62,018 nt of DNA. It comes from an uncultured Clostridia bacterium (lineage in GTDB: Bacteria > Bacillota > Clostridia > TANB77 > CAG-508). Of this stretch, positions 27,066 to 36,400 are shown piece after piece. Under the pieces are notes generated by a model, which saw only the letters and a program-made list of their open reading frames with translations, did not search any database and was not told where the DNA came from. How positions within the stretch are numbered: position 1 is the stretch's first letter; the number at the start of each line of letters is the position of its first letter. The position numbers and the translations under genes are program-made. The stretch lies in contig CARFUA010000004.1 in assembly GCA_948976265.1 (NCBI GenBank), positions 1-62,018 of the forward strand, given 5' to 3'.

Positions 27066-28722
27066 TTTGGAGGCAAAAGAGATAGAAGAGTATATCGAAA
27101 TACCACCCAATCGAGAATTAGGGGATTATAGCTTTCCTTGTTTTAAATTAGCCAAACTTTTGAAAAAGTCACCACAAGAAATTGCCACGCAGATTCATGA
27201 AAAAATCGAACAAGGAGAGGAAATTTCTGAAATAAAAATGGTTGGTGGCTATTTGAATTTTTATATTCAGCCAGTTCTTTTTGTGCAAAGTGTATTAACA
27301 GAAATTGAGGAAAAGCAAGAAAATTATGGGGCATCTGATTTAGGAACAGGAAAAAATATTATTGTAGAATATTCTTCGCCTAATATTGCCAAACCATTTC
27401 ATATTGGGCATTTGAGAAATACAATTATTGGAAGCAGTTTGTATAAAATTTATCAGTTTTTGGGGTATCATACAATTGGCATTAATCATTTGGGGGATTA
27501 TGGAACCCAGTTTGCCAAATTGATTGAAGGCTATAAAAGATGGGGAACTGAATATCATTTGGAAGAAAATCCAATTGAAGAATTAACGAAAATTTATATT
27601 CGAATTAGCGACTTGTGCAAAGAAGATGAATCTGTTTTGGAAGCTTGTCGAAAGAATTTCAAAAAGCTAGAAGAAGGAGATTCTTATTGTGTTGACTTGT
27701 GGACAAGATTTCGCGATTTGAGTTTGAAAGAATTCCAAAAAATCTATGATTTGTTAGAAGTAGAATTTGATTCTTGGAATGGCGAATCATTTTATATCGA
27801 TAAAATACCAGAAGTGGAAAAAAGACTAGAAAAATCAGGCATTATCACAGAATCAGAAGGCGCTAAAATTGTTGATTTAGAAGATAAAGGATTGGGTGTT
27901 TGTATCATTCGAAAATCAGATGGTTCAACAATCTATGCCACAAGAGATTTGGCTGCAATCTTATATCGAGCACAAGAATATGATTTTGACAAATGTTTAT
28001 ATGTTGTGGCATATGAACAAAATTTACATTTTCGTCAAATTTTTGAAGTAGCCAAATATCTAGGAATTCCAGAAAAATGCGTAAATGGATTGGAACACGT
28101 ACGTTATGGCATGACAAGATTAAGCACAGGAAAAATGTCAACCCGTGAAGGAACGGCTGTGAAAGTAAGTGATTTGCTAACAGAATCCATTTCAAGAGTT
28201 CAGAAAATTATGGAAGAGAAAAATCCTAATTTACCAAATCGAGAAATGGAAGCTCGAAAAATTGGAATTGGAGCTGTTATTTTTAACAATTTATGTTCCA
28301 ACATTATAAAAGATCAGATTTTTGATTGGGATTTGGTTCTTAATTTTAATGGAGAAACTGGACCATACATTCAATATGTTTATGTACGCACTAACAGCGT
28401 ATTAGAAAAAGCAGGCTATACGCCAAAACTAGAGGATGTTGATTTTTCTTTATTGACTGATTCTGCAAGTTTGAAGGTAATGTTTGCATTATATAGCTTT
28501 CAAGACATCTTGAAAACGGTAGTAGATAAAAATGAACCATCGATTTTGGCTAGGTATTTGATTGAATTGAGTCAAAGTTATAGCAATTTTTATAATGAAA
28601 ATAAAATTATTAGTGAAGAAAAAGAGCGAACGAATGCGCGATTATATTTAAGTAAAGCAGTTGGAATTGTGTTAAAAACAGGTTGCCGATTGTTAGGAAT
28701 CCAAATGCCAAACAAAATGTAG
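27016..28722 (+). CDS. argS: Arginyl-tRNA synthetase
   Basis: A 568-residue class I synthetase that charges tRNA-Arg. The N-terminal tRNA-binding domain (IPPNRELGDYSFPCFKLAK) is complete. The HIGH motif is in SSPNIAKPFHIGHLRNT at about residue 130, and the KMSKS-equivalent loop is STGKMSTREG at about residue 375. The anticodon-binding C-terminal domain ends with LGIQMPNKM as in many Firmicutes. The ATG lies 50 bases inside the preceding VanZ gene. The gene itself contains no in-frame CGG. Its presence does not by itself explain the CGG recoding, because synthetase identity does not depend on decoding CGG. Confidence 0.95.
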   Translation: MINFKKIIAEKIAKTVDLEAKEIEEYIEIPPNRELGDYSFPCFKLAKLLKKSPQEIATQIHEKIEQGEEISEIKMVGGYLNFYIQPVLFVQSVLTEIEEKQENYGASDLGTGKNIIVEYSSPNIAKPFHIGHLRNTIIGSSLYKIYQFLGYHTIGINHLGDYGTQFAKLIEGYKRWGTEYHLEENPIEELTKIYIRISDLCKEDESVLEACRKNFKKLEEGDSYCVDLWTRFRDLSLKEFQKIYDLLEVEFDSWNGESFYIDKIPEVEKRLEKSGIITESEGAKIVDLEDKGLGVCIIRKSDGSTIYATRDLAAILYRAQEYDFDKCLYVVAYEQNLHFRQIFEVAKYLGIPEKCVNGLEHVRYGMTRLSTGKMSTREGTAVKVSDLLTESISRVQKIMEEKNPNLPNREMEARKIGIGAVIFNNLCSNIIKDQIFDWDLVLNFNGETGPYIQYVYVRTNSVLEKAGYTPKLEDVDFSLLTDSASLKVMFALYSFQDILKTVVDKNEPSILARYLIELSQSYSNFYNENKIISEEKERTNARLYLSKAVGIVLKTGCRLLGIQMPNKM

Positions 28723-28763
28723 AAAACTTACGTAAAAAAATTATGTAAATTTTGGAAAAACTA

Positions 28764-28792
28764 TTGCAATCACCAGAAAAATGTGGTAAAAT
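28764..28792 (+). promoter_or_regulatory. Sigma-A type promoter of the sugar transferase gene
   Basis: TTGCAA at 28764-28769, a 17-base spacer and TAAAAT at 28787-28792, about 54 bases before the start. Confidence 0.75.
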
Positions 28793-28845
28793 AGAATTAC
28801 AGTAAAACAACAGACAAAATTAAATGGATAGGAGGGGATTTGTTT

Positions 28846-29550
28846 TTGGATGAAAATCAAATAGCACTACCATTTAATATATCAGATGTAAAACAAGTAT
28901 CCGATAATAATTTTAATGCCAAATTAAAAAAGTACATAACAGCGATGCTAACCAGAACCATCGATATATTAGGGGGATTCGTGGGATGTATGTGTGTAAT
29001 ACCAATTACACTAGCAATTATTGTAAATAATATAAGAAATAAGGATTTTGGACCAATCTTTTTTTCACAAGAGAGAATTGGAAAAAATGGAAAAATATTC
29101 AGAATGTACAAGTTTCGAACAATGGTTAAAGATGCTGATAAAAAATTAGAAGAATTATTAGAAAAAGATGAGATGGCAAGACGAGAATACCAAAAATACA
29201 AGAAATTAAAAAATGACCCAAGAGTAACAAAATTTGGTAAAGTATTAAGAAAAACTAGTTTAGATGAGTTTCCTCAATTTTTTAATGTGTTAAAAGGCGA
29301 AATGACTTTAGTAGGACCAAGACCTTATTTGCCAAGAGAAAAAGAGGATATGGGAGAATATTATCCTTATATTGTAAAACAAAAGCCAGGCGTTACAGGA
29401 TATTGGCAAATTACTGGTAGAAATGATGTGACGTTTGAAAATAGAGTAGATATCGATTTTCGTTATCATTATAAAAAATCATTGACCAATGATATAAAAA
29501 TTTTGTTGATTACGATTTTAGTAACGGTAAAAAGAAAAGGTGCAATGTAA
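28846..29550 (+). CDS. Bacterial sugar transferase (initiating phosphoglycosyl transferase)
   Basis: A 234-residue membrane enzyme of the WbaP/PglC-type phosphoglycosyl transferase superfamily, which moves a sugar-1-phosphate from UDP-sugar to undecaprenyl phosphate. One N-terminal helix (IDILGGFVGCMCVIPITLAI) is followed by the family blocks FRMYKFRTMV, LRKTSLDEFPQFFNVLKGEM and LVGPRP, with the PGVTGYWQITGRN signature. The start is TTG 28846, 8 bases after GGAGGGG; a TTG at 28840 is too close. It could start the lipid-linked glycan built by the genes at 1-13.5 kb, although it stands alone with its own promoter and terminator. Confidence 0.9.
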   Translation: MDENQIALPFNISDVKQVSDNNFNAKLKKYITAMLTRTIDILGGFVGCMCVIPITLAIIVNNIRNKDFGPIFFSQERIGKNGKIFRMYKFRTMVKDADKKLEELLEKDEMARREYQKYKKLKNDPRVTKFGKVLRKTSLDEFPQFFNVLKGEMTLVGPRPYLPREKEDMGEYYPYIVKQKPGVTGYWQITGRNDVTFENRVDIDFRYHYKKSLTNDIKILLITILVTVKRKGAM

Positions 29551-29565
29551 ATTAATTTAGGAAAA

Positions 29566-29600
29566 CCATTTGGAGGATAATTCGAATGGCTCTTTTTTTT
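29566..29600 (+). terminator. Terminator after the sugar transferase gene
   Basis: Arms ccatttg (29566-29572) and cgaatgg (29583-29589) make a seven-pair stem, followed shortly by eight T. It separates this gene from the convergent CDF gene. Confidence 0.6.
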
Positions 29601-29608
29601 ACATAACA

Positions 29609-30469
29609 TCAAATAGGGTTGACATGAATAATTGCTTTTGTTACCTTTTCCAAAGAAACAATATCTTTTTCTAAATGGTCAGCCAGATGATGACTGTCAA
29701 AAGTATTCATAGTACCGTCCACAAAAATTGTTAAAATGACAACATAATGATAACCAATTGGTGTAGCATATAAATCACTAACATCTTTGATTTTATCATG
29801 TTCTTTCACCAATTCTAAGATATGGTTTTTGGTTGCTTCATCCAAAGAAACATCCATTAAAACATTGTAGCTTTCCATAAAAATGGAGAATCCAGACCAA
29901 AAAATCCAAATCGAGATAGCAGTTCCAATGATTCCGTCAAAATAAAAAATACCGAAATTTCCTAAAATAATAGAGATTAGCGTAAAAGTTGTGACAACGC
30001 AATCATTGCGATGGTCTTTGTAGGCAGACTGTAAAAGAATACTATTGTATTTTTGATAAAGTTTTTTGGTGTAGCGATACAAAATAAATTTAGTGATAAT
30101 TGTTATGATACACACAATAACAAGAATCCAAGAAAAAGTAAATGTATTTTTATGAATCAGAGTAAGAAGAGAATCTAAGAATAATTTGAGTGAGAAGATT
30201 AGCATTGTAATGCTAATAAAAAGCGAGAAAAGGTATTCTGCTTTTCCGTGACCAAAATTGTGATTTTGGTCTTCTGGCTCACTAGCGATTTTATTACCAA
30301 TAAAAGTCATAAGGGAAGCTAAAATATCAGAAGCACTATTAAAACTATCAGCAATCATGGATTGACTGTGACTAGCAAATCCAATGGCTCCTTTTATAAT
30401 TAGCAGGAAAATATTTCCGATCATACCGATGATTCCTGCATTTTTGATACTTTGAAATTTCTGGTTCAT
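29609..30469 (-). CDS. Cation diffusion facilitator (CDF) transporter
   Basis: A 286-residue metal/proton antiporter of the CDF family, exporting Zn, Mn or Fe(II) across the membrane. The first helices carry ADSFNSASDILAS, the metal-binding D-x-x-x-D region of helix II, and the second metal site region lies near DGIIGTAISI. The last 90 residues form the cytoplasmic domain with DVSLDEATK and HHLADHLEKDI. It is complete, with a GGTAAGG-type site upstream on the minus strand. It has no in-frame CGG. The metal cannot be assigned. Confidence 0.9.
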   Translation of the reverse strand: MNQKFQSIKNAGIIGMIGNIFLLIIKGAIGFASHSQSMIADSFNSASDILASLMTFIGNKIASEPEDQNHNFGHGKAEYLFSLFISITMLIFSLKLFLDSLLTLIHKNTFTFSWILVIVCIITIITKFILYRYTKKLYQKYNSILLQSAYKDHRNDCVVTTFTLISIILGNFGIFYFDGIIGTAISIWIFWSGFSIFMESYNVLMDVSLDEATKNHILELVKEHDKIKDVSDLYATPIGYHYVVILTIFVDGTMNTFDSHHLADHLEKDIVSLEKVTKAIIHVNPI

Positions 30470-30543
30470 ACCTTACCTCTTTCTCTAAAATAAGATTTAC
30501 TTTCTATTATATGAAAATAGATACGAAAAATCAATAAAAAATA

Positions 30544-30572
30544 TTGTATTTTTTTCAATTTACTATTATAAT
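30544..30572 (+). promoter_or_regulatory. Promoter of pta
   Basis: TTGTAT at 30544-30549, a 17-base spacer and TATAAT at 30567-30572, followed by an AGGAGAT ribosome site before the gene. Confidence 0.75.
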
Positions 30573-30608
30573 ATAGAAATAACGAAAAAACGAAGGAGAT
30601 ATAAAAAT

Positions 30609-31595
30609 ATGTCATGGATTGAAGAGATAAAACAAAGAGCTAGAGAAAATTCAAAAACAATCATTTTGCCAGAAGCGATGGATAGTAGAATTTTAAAAGC
30701 AACGGAAGAAGTTTTGAGTGAAAAGATTTGCCGCATTGTCTTAATTGGAAAAGAGGAAGAGATTAGAGAAAAGGCAAAGCAAGAGAATATCCAGATAGAC
30801 GGAGCGCAAATTGTGAATCCAGCAACACATCCAAAAGCAAAAGAATATGCTCATTTTTTGGCTGAAATTGACCCAACGATTACGCAAGAAGAAGCCGAAC
30901 AACAAATTAAAAATCCAGTCTATTTTGGCATGATGATGATAAAATGTAAAGAAGCAGATGGATTTGTTTCAGGCGCAATGAATACCACCAAAAATATTCT
31001 AAAAACAGCCATGAAAATTTTTAAAAAGGAAGGAACTAAAATTTTGTCAACAGTTGTAGTAATGGTGGTTCCGAATTATAAAAAAGACGGCAAAGAAGGC
31101 GTATATATTTTTTCGGATTGTGCATTAAATGAAACACCAGGATATTTAGCATTGTCAGAAATTGCAGTATCTTCTGCAAAAACATATGAGAAATTTACCA
31201 ATCAAAAGGCAAAAGTAGCTATGCTTTCCTATTCGAGTTTGGGAAGTGCTCATTCAAAAGATATTGAAAAAGTAGTGAAAGCAACAGAACGAGTAAAAAA
31301 GAAACATCCAGAATTAATCATTGATGGAGAATTGCAATTGGATACAGCCATTGTTCCAGAAGTAGCAAGTAGAAAAGCACCAAATTCTGTTATTCAAGGA
31401 GATGCCAATGTGTTGATTTTTCCTGATATTAATGCAGGCAATATTGGCTGTAAATTAGTGGAGAGATTGGCAAAGGCACAATTGTTTGGACCGATTTGCC
31501 AAGGATTAGAAAATCCAATCAATGATTTATCAAGAGGCTGTTCAGTAGAAAGTATTGTGGGGACCATTGTGTTGACAGCAATACAAGCACAGTAA
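30609..31595 (+). CDS. pta: Phosphate acetyltransferase
   Basis: A 328-residue single-domain phosphotransacetylase that interconverts acetyl-CoA and acetyl phosphate in the cytoplasm. The N terminus has KTIILPEAMDSRILKA, and the C-terminal family block is IFPDINAGNIGCKLVERLA followed by GPICQGLENPINDLSRG. The length is that of the short Firmicute form. Acetate kinase is not in the window. It stands behind its own promoter. Confidence 0.95.
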   Translation: MSWIEEIKQRARENSKTIILPEAMDSRILKATEEVLSEKICRIVLIGKEEEIREKAKQENIQIDGAQIVNPATHPKAKEYAHFLAEIDPTITQEEAEQQIKNPVYFGMMMIKCKEADGFVSGAMNTTKNILKTAMKIFKKEGTKILSTVVVMVVPNYKKDGKEGVYIFSDCALNETPGYLALSEIAVSSAKTYEKFTNQKAKVAMLSYSSLGSAHSKDIEKVVKATERVKKKHPELIIDGELQLDTAIVPEVASRKAPNSVIQGDANVLIFPDINAGNIGCKLVERLAKAQLFGPICQGLENPINDLSRGCSVESIVGTIVLTAIQAQ

Positions 31596-31647
31596 AATAT
31601 CATAATTTTATCATGTAAATACCATAATTATGATAAAGGAGGAAGAA

Positions 31648-32796
31648 ATGGATTTAAATAAAGAGAATATTAAGAAAATAATGAAAATCATTGCATTTGG
31701 AATTATTTTATATTTTGCTCTGCAAAATTTAGGAATGTTGCTGGGAATGGTATCTAATTTATTGAAAATTTTATCTCCATTTTTAGTGGGAGCGGGATTG
31801 GCATTTGTTTTAAATTTGCCAATGGGATTTTTTGAAAGGAAATTTTTAAAACCTAAAAAACTGAAAAATGGAGAAATTAAGCAAAACAAATTAAAAAGAA
31901 TTCTTTCGATTTTTATGGCTTTAATATTGGTGATTTTAATAATTAGTTTTGTAATTCAATTAGTCATTCCACAATTAATAAGTGTTATTATCATGTTTTT
32001 TAATGAATTACCAGGTTTTGTGTATGACCTCAAAGAATGGGCAATGGAGATAACAGAGCAATATCCAGATATTAGCAGTCAAATTCAAGGAATTGAAATT
32101 AATTGGGATAAAATTATCAATGATGCTATTATTTTAGGAAAAAATATGGCAAGTGGATTTGTTAGTTCTACATTTGGTTTTGTAGTTTCATTGATAGGCG
32201 GTATTTTTGATACGATTGTTGCGATTGTATTTGCCATCTATATTTTAATGAGTAAAGAGAAATTAAATCGACAATTGAAAAAAATTGTGAGAGCTTATTT
32301 GCCAGAAAAGAAAGCAAAGCATGTATTGGAAATTGGTTCTTTATCCAACCGTACATTTTGTAATTTTATTACAGGGCAATGTATAGAAGCAGTGATTTTA
32401 GGTGTTTTGTGTTTTTTAGGAATGTTAATTTTCAGATTGCCATTTGCTGCTACGATTTCGGTACTTGTTGGCGTAACGGCTTTGATACCAATCATTGGCT
32501 GCTTTATGGGAATTATTATTGGAGCAATTTTAATCTTATCCATTGCACCGATTAAATCTGTAATTTTCATTGTATTTTTAATTGTGTTACAACAAATTGA
32601 AACCAATGTAATTTATCCAAAAGTAGTAGGAAATTCTGTTGGACTTCCTGGTATGTGGGTTTTAGTGGCTGTTGTGGTAGGCGGAAGTTTAGGTGGCATG
32701 CTTGGATTGTTGCTAGGATTACCGATTGTTTCAATCTTGTATACGATTTTTAGAGATGATGTCAATCAACGATTAGAAGATAAGAAAAACCCATAA
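31648..32796 (+). CDS. AI-2E/PerM-family membrane transporter
   Basis: A 382-residue membrane protein with about eight helices and the central soluble segment typical of the AI-2E exporter (PF01594) family. The late GVTALIPIIGCFMG and LQQIETNVIYPKVVGNSVGL blocks are diagnostic. ATG 31648 is preferred because AAGGAGG at 31636-31642 is correctly placed; an ATG at 31630 lies before it. A short palindrome (atcataatt at 31599-31607 and aattatgat at 31626-31634) upstream may be an operator or weak hairpin. Members export autoinducer-2-like or other small molecules; the substrate is unknown. Confidence 0.85.
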   Translation: MDLNKENIKKIMKIIAFGIILYFALQNLGMLLGMVSNLLKILSPFLVGAGLAFVLNLPMGFFERKFLKPKKLKNGEIKQNKLKRILSIFMALILVILIISFVIQLVIPQLISVIIMFFNELPGFVYDLKEWAMEITEQYPDISSQIQGIEINWDKIINDAIILGKNMASGFVSSTFGFVVSLIGGIFDTIVAIVFAIYILMSKEKLNRQLKKIVRAYLPEKKAKHVLEIGSLSNRTFCNFITGQCIEAVILGVLCFLGMLIFRLPFAATISVLVGVTALIPIIGCFMGIIIGAILILSIAPIKSVIFIVFLIVLQQIETNVIYPKVVGNSVGLPGMWVLVAVVVGGSLGGMLGLLLGLPIVSILYTIFRDDVNQRLEDKKNP

Positions 32797-32818
32797 TATA
32801 TGGGTTTTTCTAGTTTTT
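32784..32818. terminator. Terminator between convergent genes
   Basis: Arms gaaaaaccca (32784-32793) and tgggtttttc (32801-32810) form a 10-pair stem with the stop codon in the loop and a run of T at 32813-32820. Confidence 0.85.
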
Positions 32819-32819
32819 T

Positions 32820-33239
32820 TTATTGAGCACAATCACAATCATTTTCTTCTTTTGAATCAAAGTGATCATTGCAACATAAATCTACACCTTTTAAGCATTT
32901 TCCTTCTTTTCTGCAGTGTTTGCAGATTTTAATATGCTCAACACGGTTTGCCCAAATGTCAACAGCATATTTTTTGTCTGCGCAAAGAGGTCCAAAAACA
33001 AATTCTCCTTCTTTGTTTGTAAATGTGTGAGAAACTGGTTTTCTACCATGTTTTGTTACTTCTAAAAGTTTTACAACAGCATCTTTAACAGGTTCATGAC
33101 AAGCATCTTTTACGATACCGAAAATCACATTTCTGTGGTCTTCTTCTAAATCAATTTCCAAATCAAATTGTTTTCCAGATTCGATGAAACCATCAATATC
33201 AACAATGTGTTTTTTTTCAAAATCAAAATCCATTTCCAT
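32820..33239 (-). CDS. Carboxypeptidase-regulatory-like domain protein with Cys-rich C terminus
   Basis: A 139-residue protein. A short acidic N-terminal part is followed by a transthyretin/CnaB-like beta domain (VIFGIVKDACHEPVKDAVVKL, TNKEGEFVFGPL, KKYAVDIW) and a Cys-rich tail with CKHCRKEGKC, CC and CDC, probably a metal-binding knot. The start is the ATG at 33239 on the minus strand, six bases after AAAGGATGG; the frame is open further upstream but without a suitable site. Similar small proteins are widespread in Clostridia and are of unknown role. It is divergent from the giant surface gene. Confidence 0.7.
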   Translation of the reverse strand: MEMDFDFEKKHIVDIDGFIESGKQFDLEIDLEEDHRNVIFGIVKDACHEPVKDAVVKLLEVTKHGRKPVSHTFTNKEGEFVFGPLCADKKYAVDIWANRVEHIKICKHCRKEGKCLKGVDLCCNDHFDSKEENDCDCAQ

Positions 33240-33377
33240 AGTAATCCATCCTTTATCAAAATTTTGAGAATACTCTCTTATAAATACTATGAAACACAGG
33301 CGAAAAATGGCACACTTTTTGACAAAAAAGGACAAATTTCTCAATGTTACAATTTTGTTACAATTCTGGAAATTCTA

Positions 33378-33407
33378 TTGACACAAAAATGTAATATTTG
33401 TTATAAT
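33378..33407 (+). promoter_or_regulatory. Near-consensus promoter of the giant surface-protein gene
   Basis: TTGACA at 33378-33383, an 18-base spacer and TATAAT at 33402-33407 with TG one base before it. This is the best sigma-A match in the window and predicts strong expression. Confidence 0.85.
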
Positions 33408-33442
33408 AACTCTATCATTAATATATATAAAAGGAGAGAAAA

Positions 33443-36400
33443 ATGGAAAAAGGGAAGTTTAGGAATAACGTAAAAACAAGCCATTCTTTGCGTCAAAAAA
33501 TGCGAAGAAAAGAAGCTGGAATTACATTGTTGTCGTTAGTTGTAACGATTATTATCATGATAATTCTAGCAAGTGTCAGTATTCCAATCTTGAGAAATAC
33601 AGGACTTTTGTCAACTTCGAAAAGAGTAGCAGATGATTACAAAAGGGCAGAAGAAGAAGAAATGTTACGAATTGCGTTTGCCAATGTATTTTCCAAAAGT
33701 ATATTAGCAGATAAAGAGATAACACCAGAAGATTTGGAAGAAGAACTGAAGAAAAATGGAGTGGATGCAACGGTTACACCAGATGAAGAAAATCCAGATA
33801 TATTGCATGTTAAAATTGAAGAAACAGGCAATGATCATACCATAGACATTACAACTGGTGAAATCAACAAAGACGATACACAAAACCCAGATAATCCAGA
33901 CAAACCGATTGATCCAAATGATCCAGAAGTAGTCAATGATAAAACACCACCAACCATTACATTAGGCACAAATAGTAATGAAAATTGGTCAAAAGCAGCC
34001 AGTGTAAAAGTGACCGTATCAGATAATGCGAGTGGTTTAGAAGAAGGTGCAAGAATTCAATATGGATGGAGTATCAGTTCAACCTTAGAACCAACAGAAT
34101 ATACACCAGCTAGATTAAGTTATTCAAAAGGAACTAGAAGTACAAGCTTTACTGCAACTTCAAGTGGATTGACAGGAAAATATTATTTATGGGTTGTACC
34201 AGAAAATCTACAAGACGTTAAAGGAAATAAACAAGAAGCAACCTATAAATCAACAGGCATGTTCTATTTTGATAATACAAAACCAGTGGTAACAGAAGTA
34301 ACTGCTGCAGGAAATAATATTACATTTAGTAGTACAGATGAAACTGGAATTGTAGCATATGCTGTTACAACAACCAATACAGCACCAGCTTTAAGTGCAA
34401 CTGGTGGAACAGAAGGAAACGATGGACTAGGAAAATGGATTAGTTGTGATGCTACAACAGAAATTGCCAATAAAACATTAAGTGGCTATCGTTCAGGAAC
34501 GTATTATGTATGGACACGCGATAGTGCAGGAAATATCAGTGAAGGAAAAGGAACAACTGCAGAAGGAATTGTAGCTCCTTCTAAAGATAATTTGACACAA
34601 ACGATAACTTGGCCAACCACAGAACCTTCTGATGGTTCAGAACCAAAAGCAACCATAGACTTTGAAACCAATACAGGACTTACCATTGAAGTTAGTAAAG
34701 ATGGTGGAAAAACTTGGGAAGAAACCAATTCAGTAGAAGTAGAAAGTGGCGAAGAAGTGCTTATCAGATATAAAGATCCTTCTGGTAACACAAGTGAATC
34801 AATAAAAGCAGAAGTGCCAGTTTTAGAATATACCATTGCTTATGATGGAAATGGTGCCACAGGAGGCGCAACAGCAAGCAGTAAACATAAGTATAAAGAA
34901 GAAAAACGTTTAACAGATAATGGATTTACCAAAACAGGCTTTAGATTTAAAGGATGGAACACACAAGCAAATGGAAGCGGAAATTCTTATGAAAATGGCC
35001 AAACTGTTCTAAACTTAAGCAAAATAAATGGAGCAACTGTTACGTTATATGCTCAATGGGAAGAAGCAACCCATCCAGAGGCAGATTACCGTGTAGAACA
35101 TTATCAAATGGGATTGGATGGAAATTATTCATCTACTCCAACCGATACAGAATCGAAAAGAGGAACAGCAACTACAACAGCAACTTCATCACCAAAAGAT
35201 TATGGTGCAGGATTTACAGTAGAAAGAAATGAAAATGTTGGAGCTCAGATTGCAGAAGATGGAAGCTTAGTGATTAAATATTATTATGAAAGAAAGAAAT
35301 TTTCTTTCACAAGACCAGAATCGGTTAATGGAATTACGATTACAGGTTCTACTAGCAGAGAATATTATTACGGAGCTAAAATAACGTTGACAGCGATTCC
35401 TGACAAAGGATATGAATTCTCAGGGTGGGAATATACAGGTATTACAAATCCACAAATCGATGGGGCAACCATTACATTTGATATGCCAGCTAGTGAAGTT
35501 ACTTTAACAATTCCAGAAAAAGGAGATGGTTCAGAAGAAGGACCAGGTGTTGGAAAAATCAAATATCAAATTACGTATGATTTAGCAGGAGGAACCTTAG
35601 CAGAAGGCAAGACAAATCCAGATTATTATACCATCACTTCAGAAGCAATTACCCTAAATAATCCAACCAAGCCAGGAAGCAGATTCCTTGGCTGGTTGGA
35701 AGAAGGGGCAACAGAAGCCAAAACAGAAGTGATAATCCCAACAGGAAGTACAGGAAACAAAAAATATACCGCAACTTGGGAAGTAAATCAATATGCTCTT
35801 ATTATAGGAACAACCAAAGGAGTTACCTTGACTGAAGATAGCTCAGTAGCTGGAAATTATGCGTATGGAACAGAAATTACGTTAAAAGCAACCGTTCAAC
35901 CAGGCTATACTTGGGAAGGTTGGAGAAGTACAAATGAAAACATAGAAGAGACCACGGAATTAGAAATAACCTTTACCATGCCAATGGGTGATGTAACTAT
36001 GACACCAACGGTAACAGCAAATACTTACACAATTACGTTAAACAACCATGAGGCAACCGCACCAGGAACGACAGCTATTTATGAAAAATACGATACAGGC
36101 ATTTATACCAATCAAAATTGTACAGAAGACAAAAAGATGACAACAACAGAAAATGCCATTACACCACCACAAAAAACAGGCTATCAGTTTAAAGGATATT
36201 ATACCGAAGAAAATGGTAAAGGCGTCCAAATGATTGCTGAAAATGGTTATAAAACAACGAGTTTAACACAAACCTATTATACAGATAATGCAAACTTACA
36301 TGCTTATTGGGTGGCAGATGATGCAGTGCAATATACCATTGAACATTATCAAATGGGATTAGATGGGGCGTATCCTACGGTAGCAACAGAGTCAGAGACA

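Noticed and set aside
31599..31634. Palindrome before the AI-2E-family gene as a riboswitch
   Set aside because: It is short and AT-only, with no conserved riboswitch elements; at most an operator or weak hairpin.
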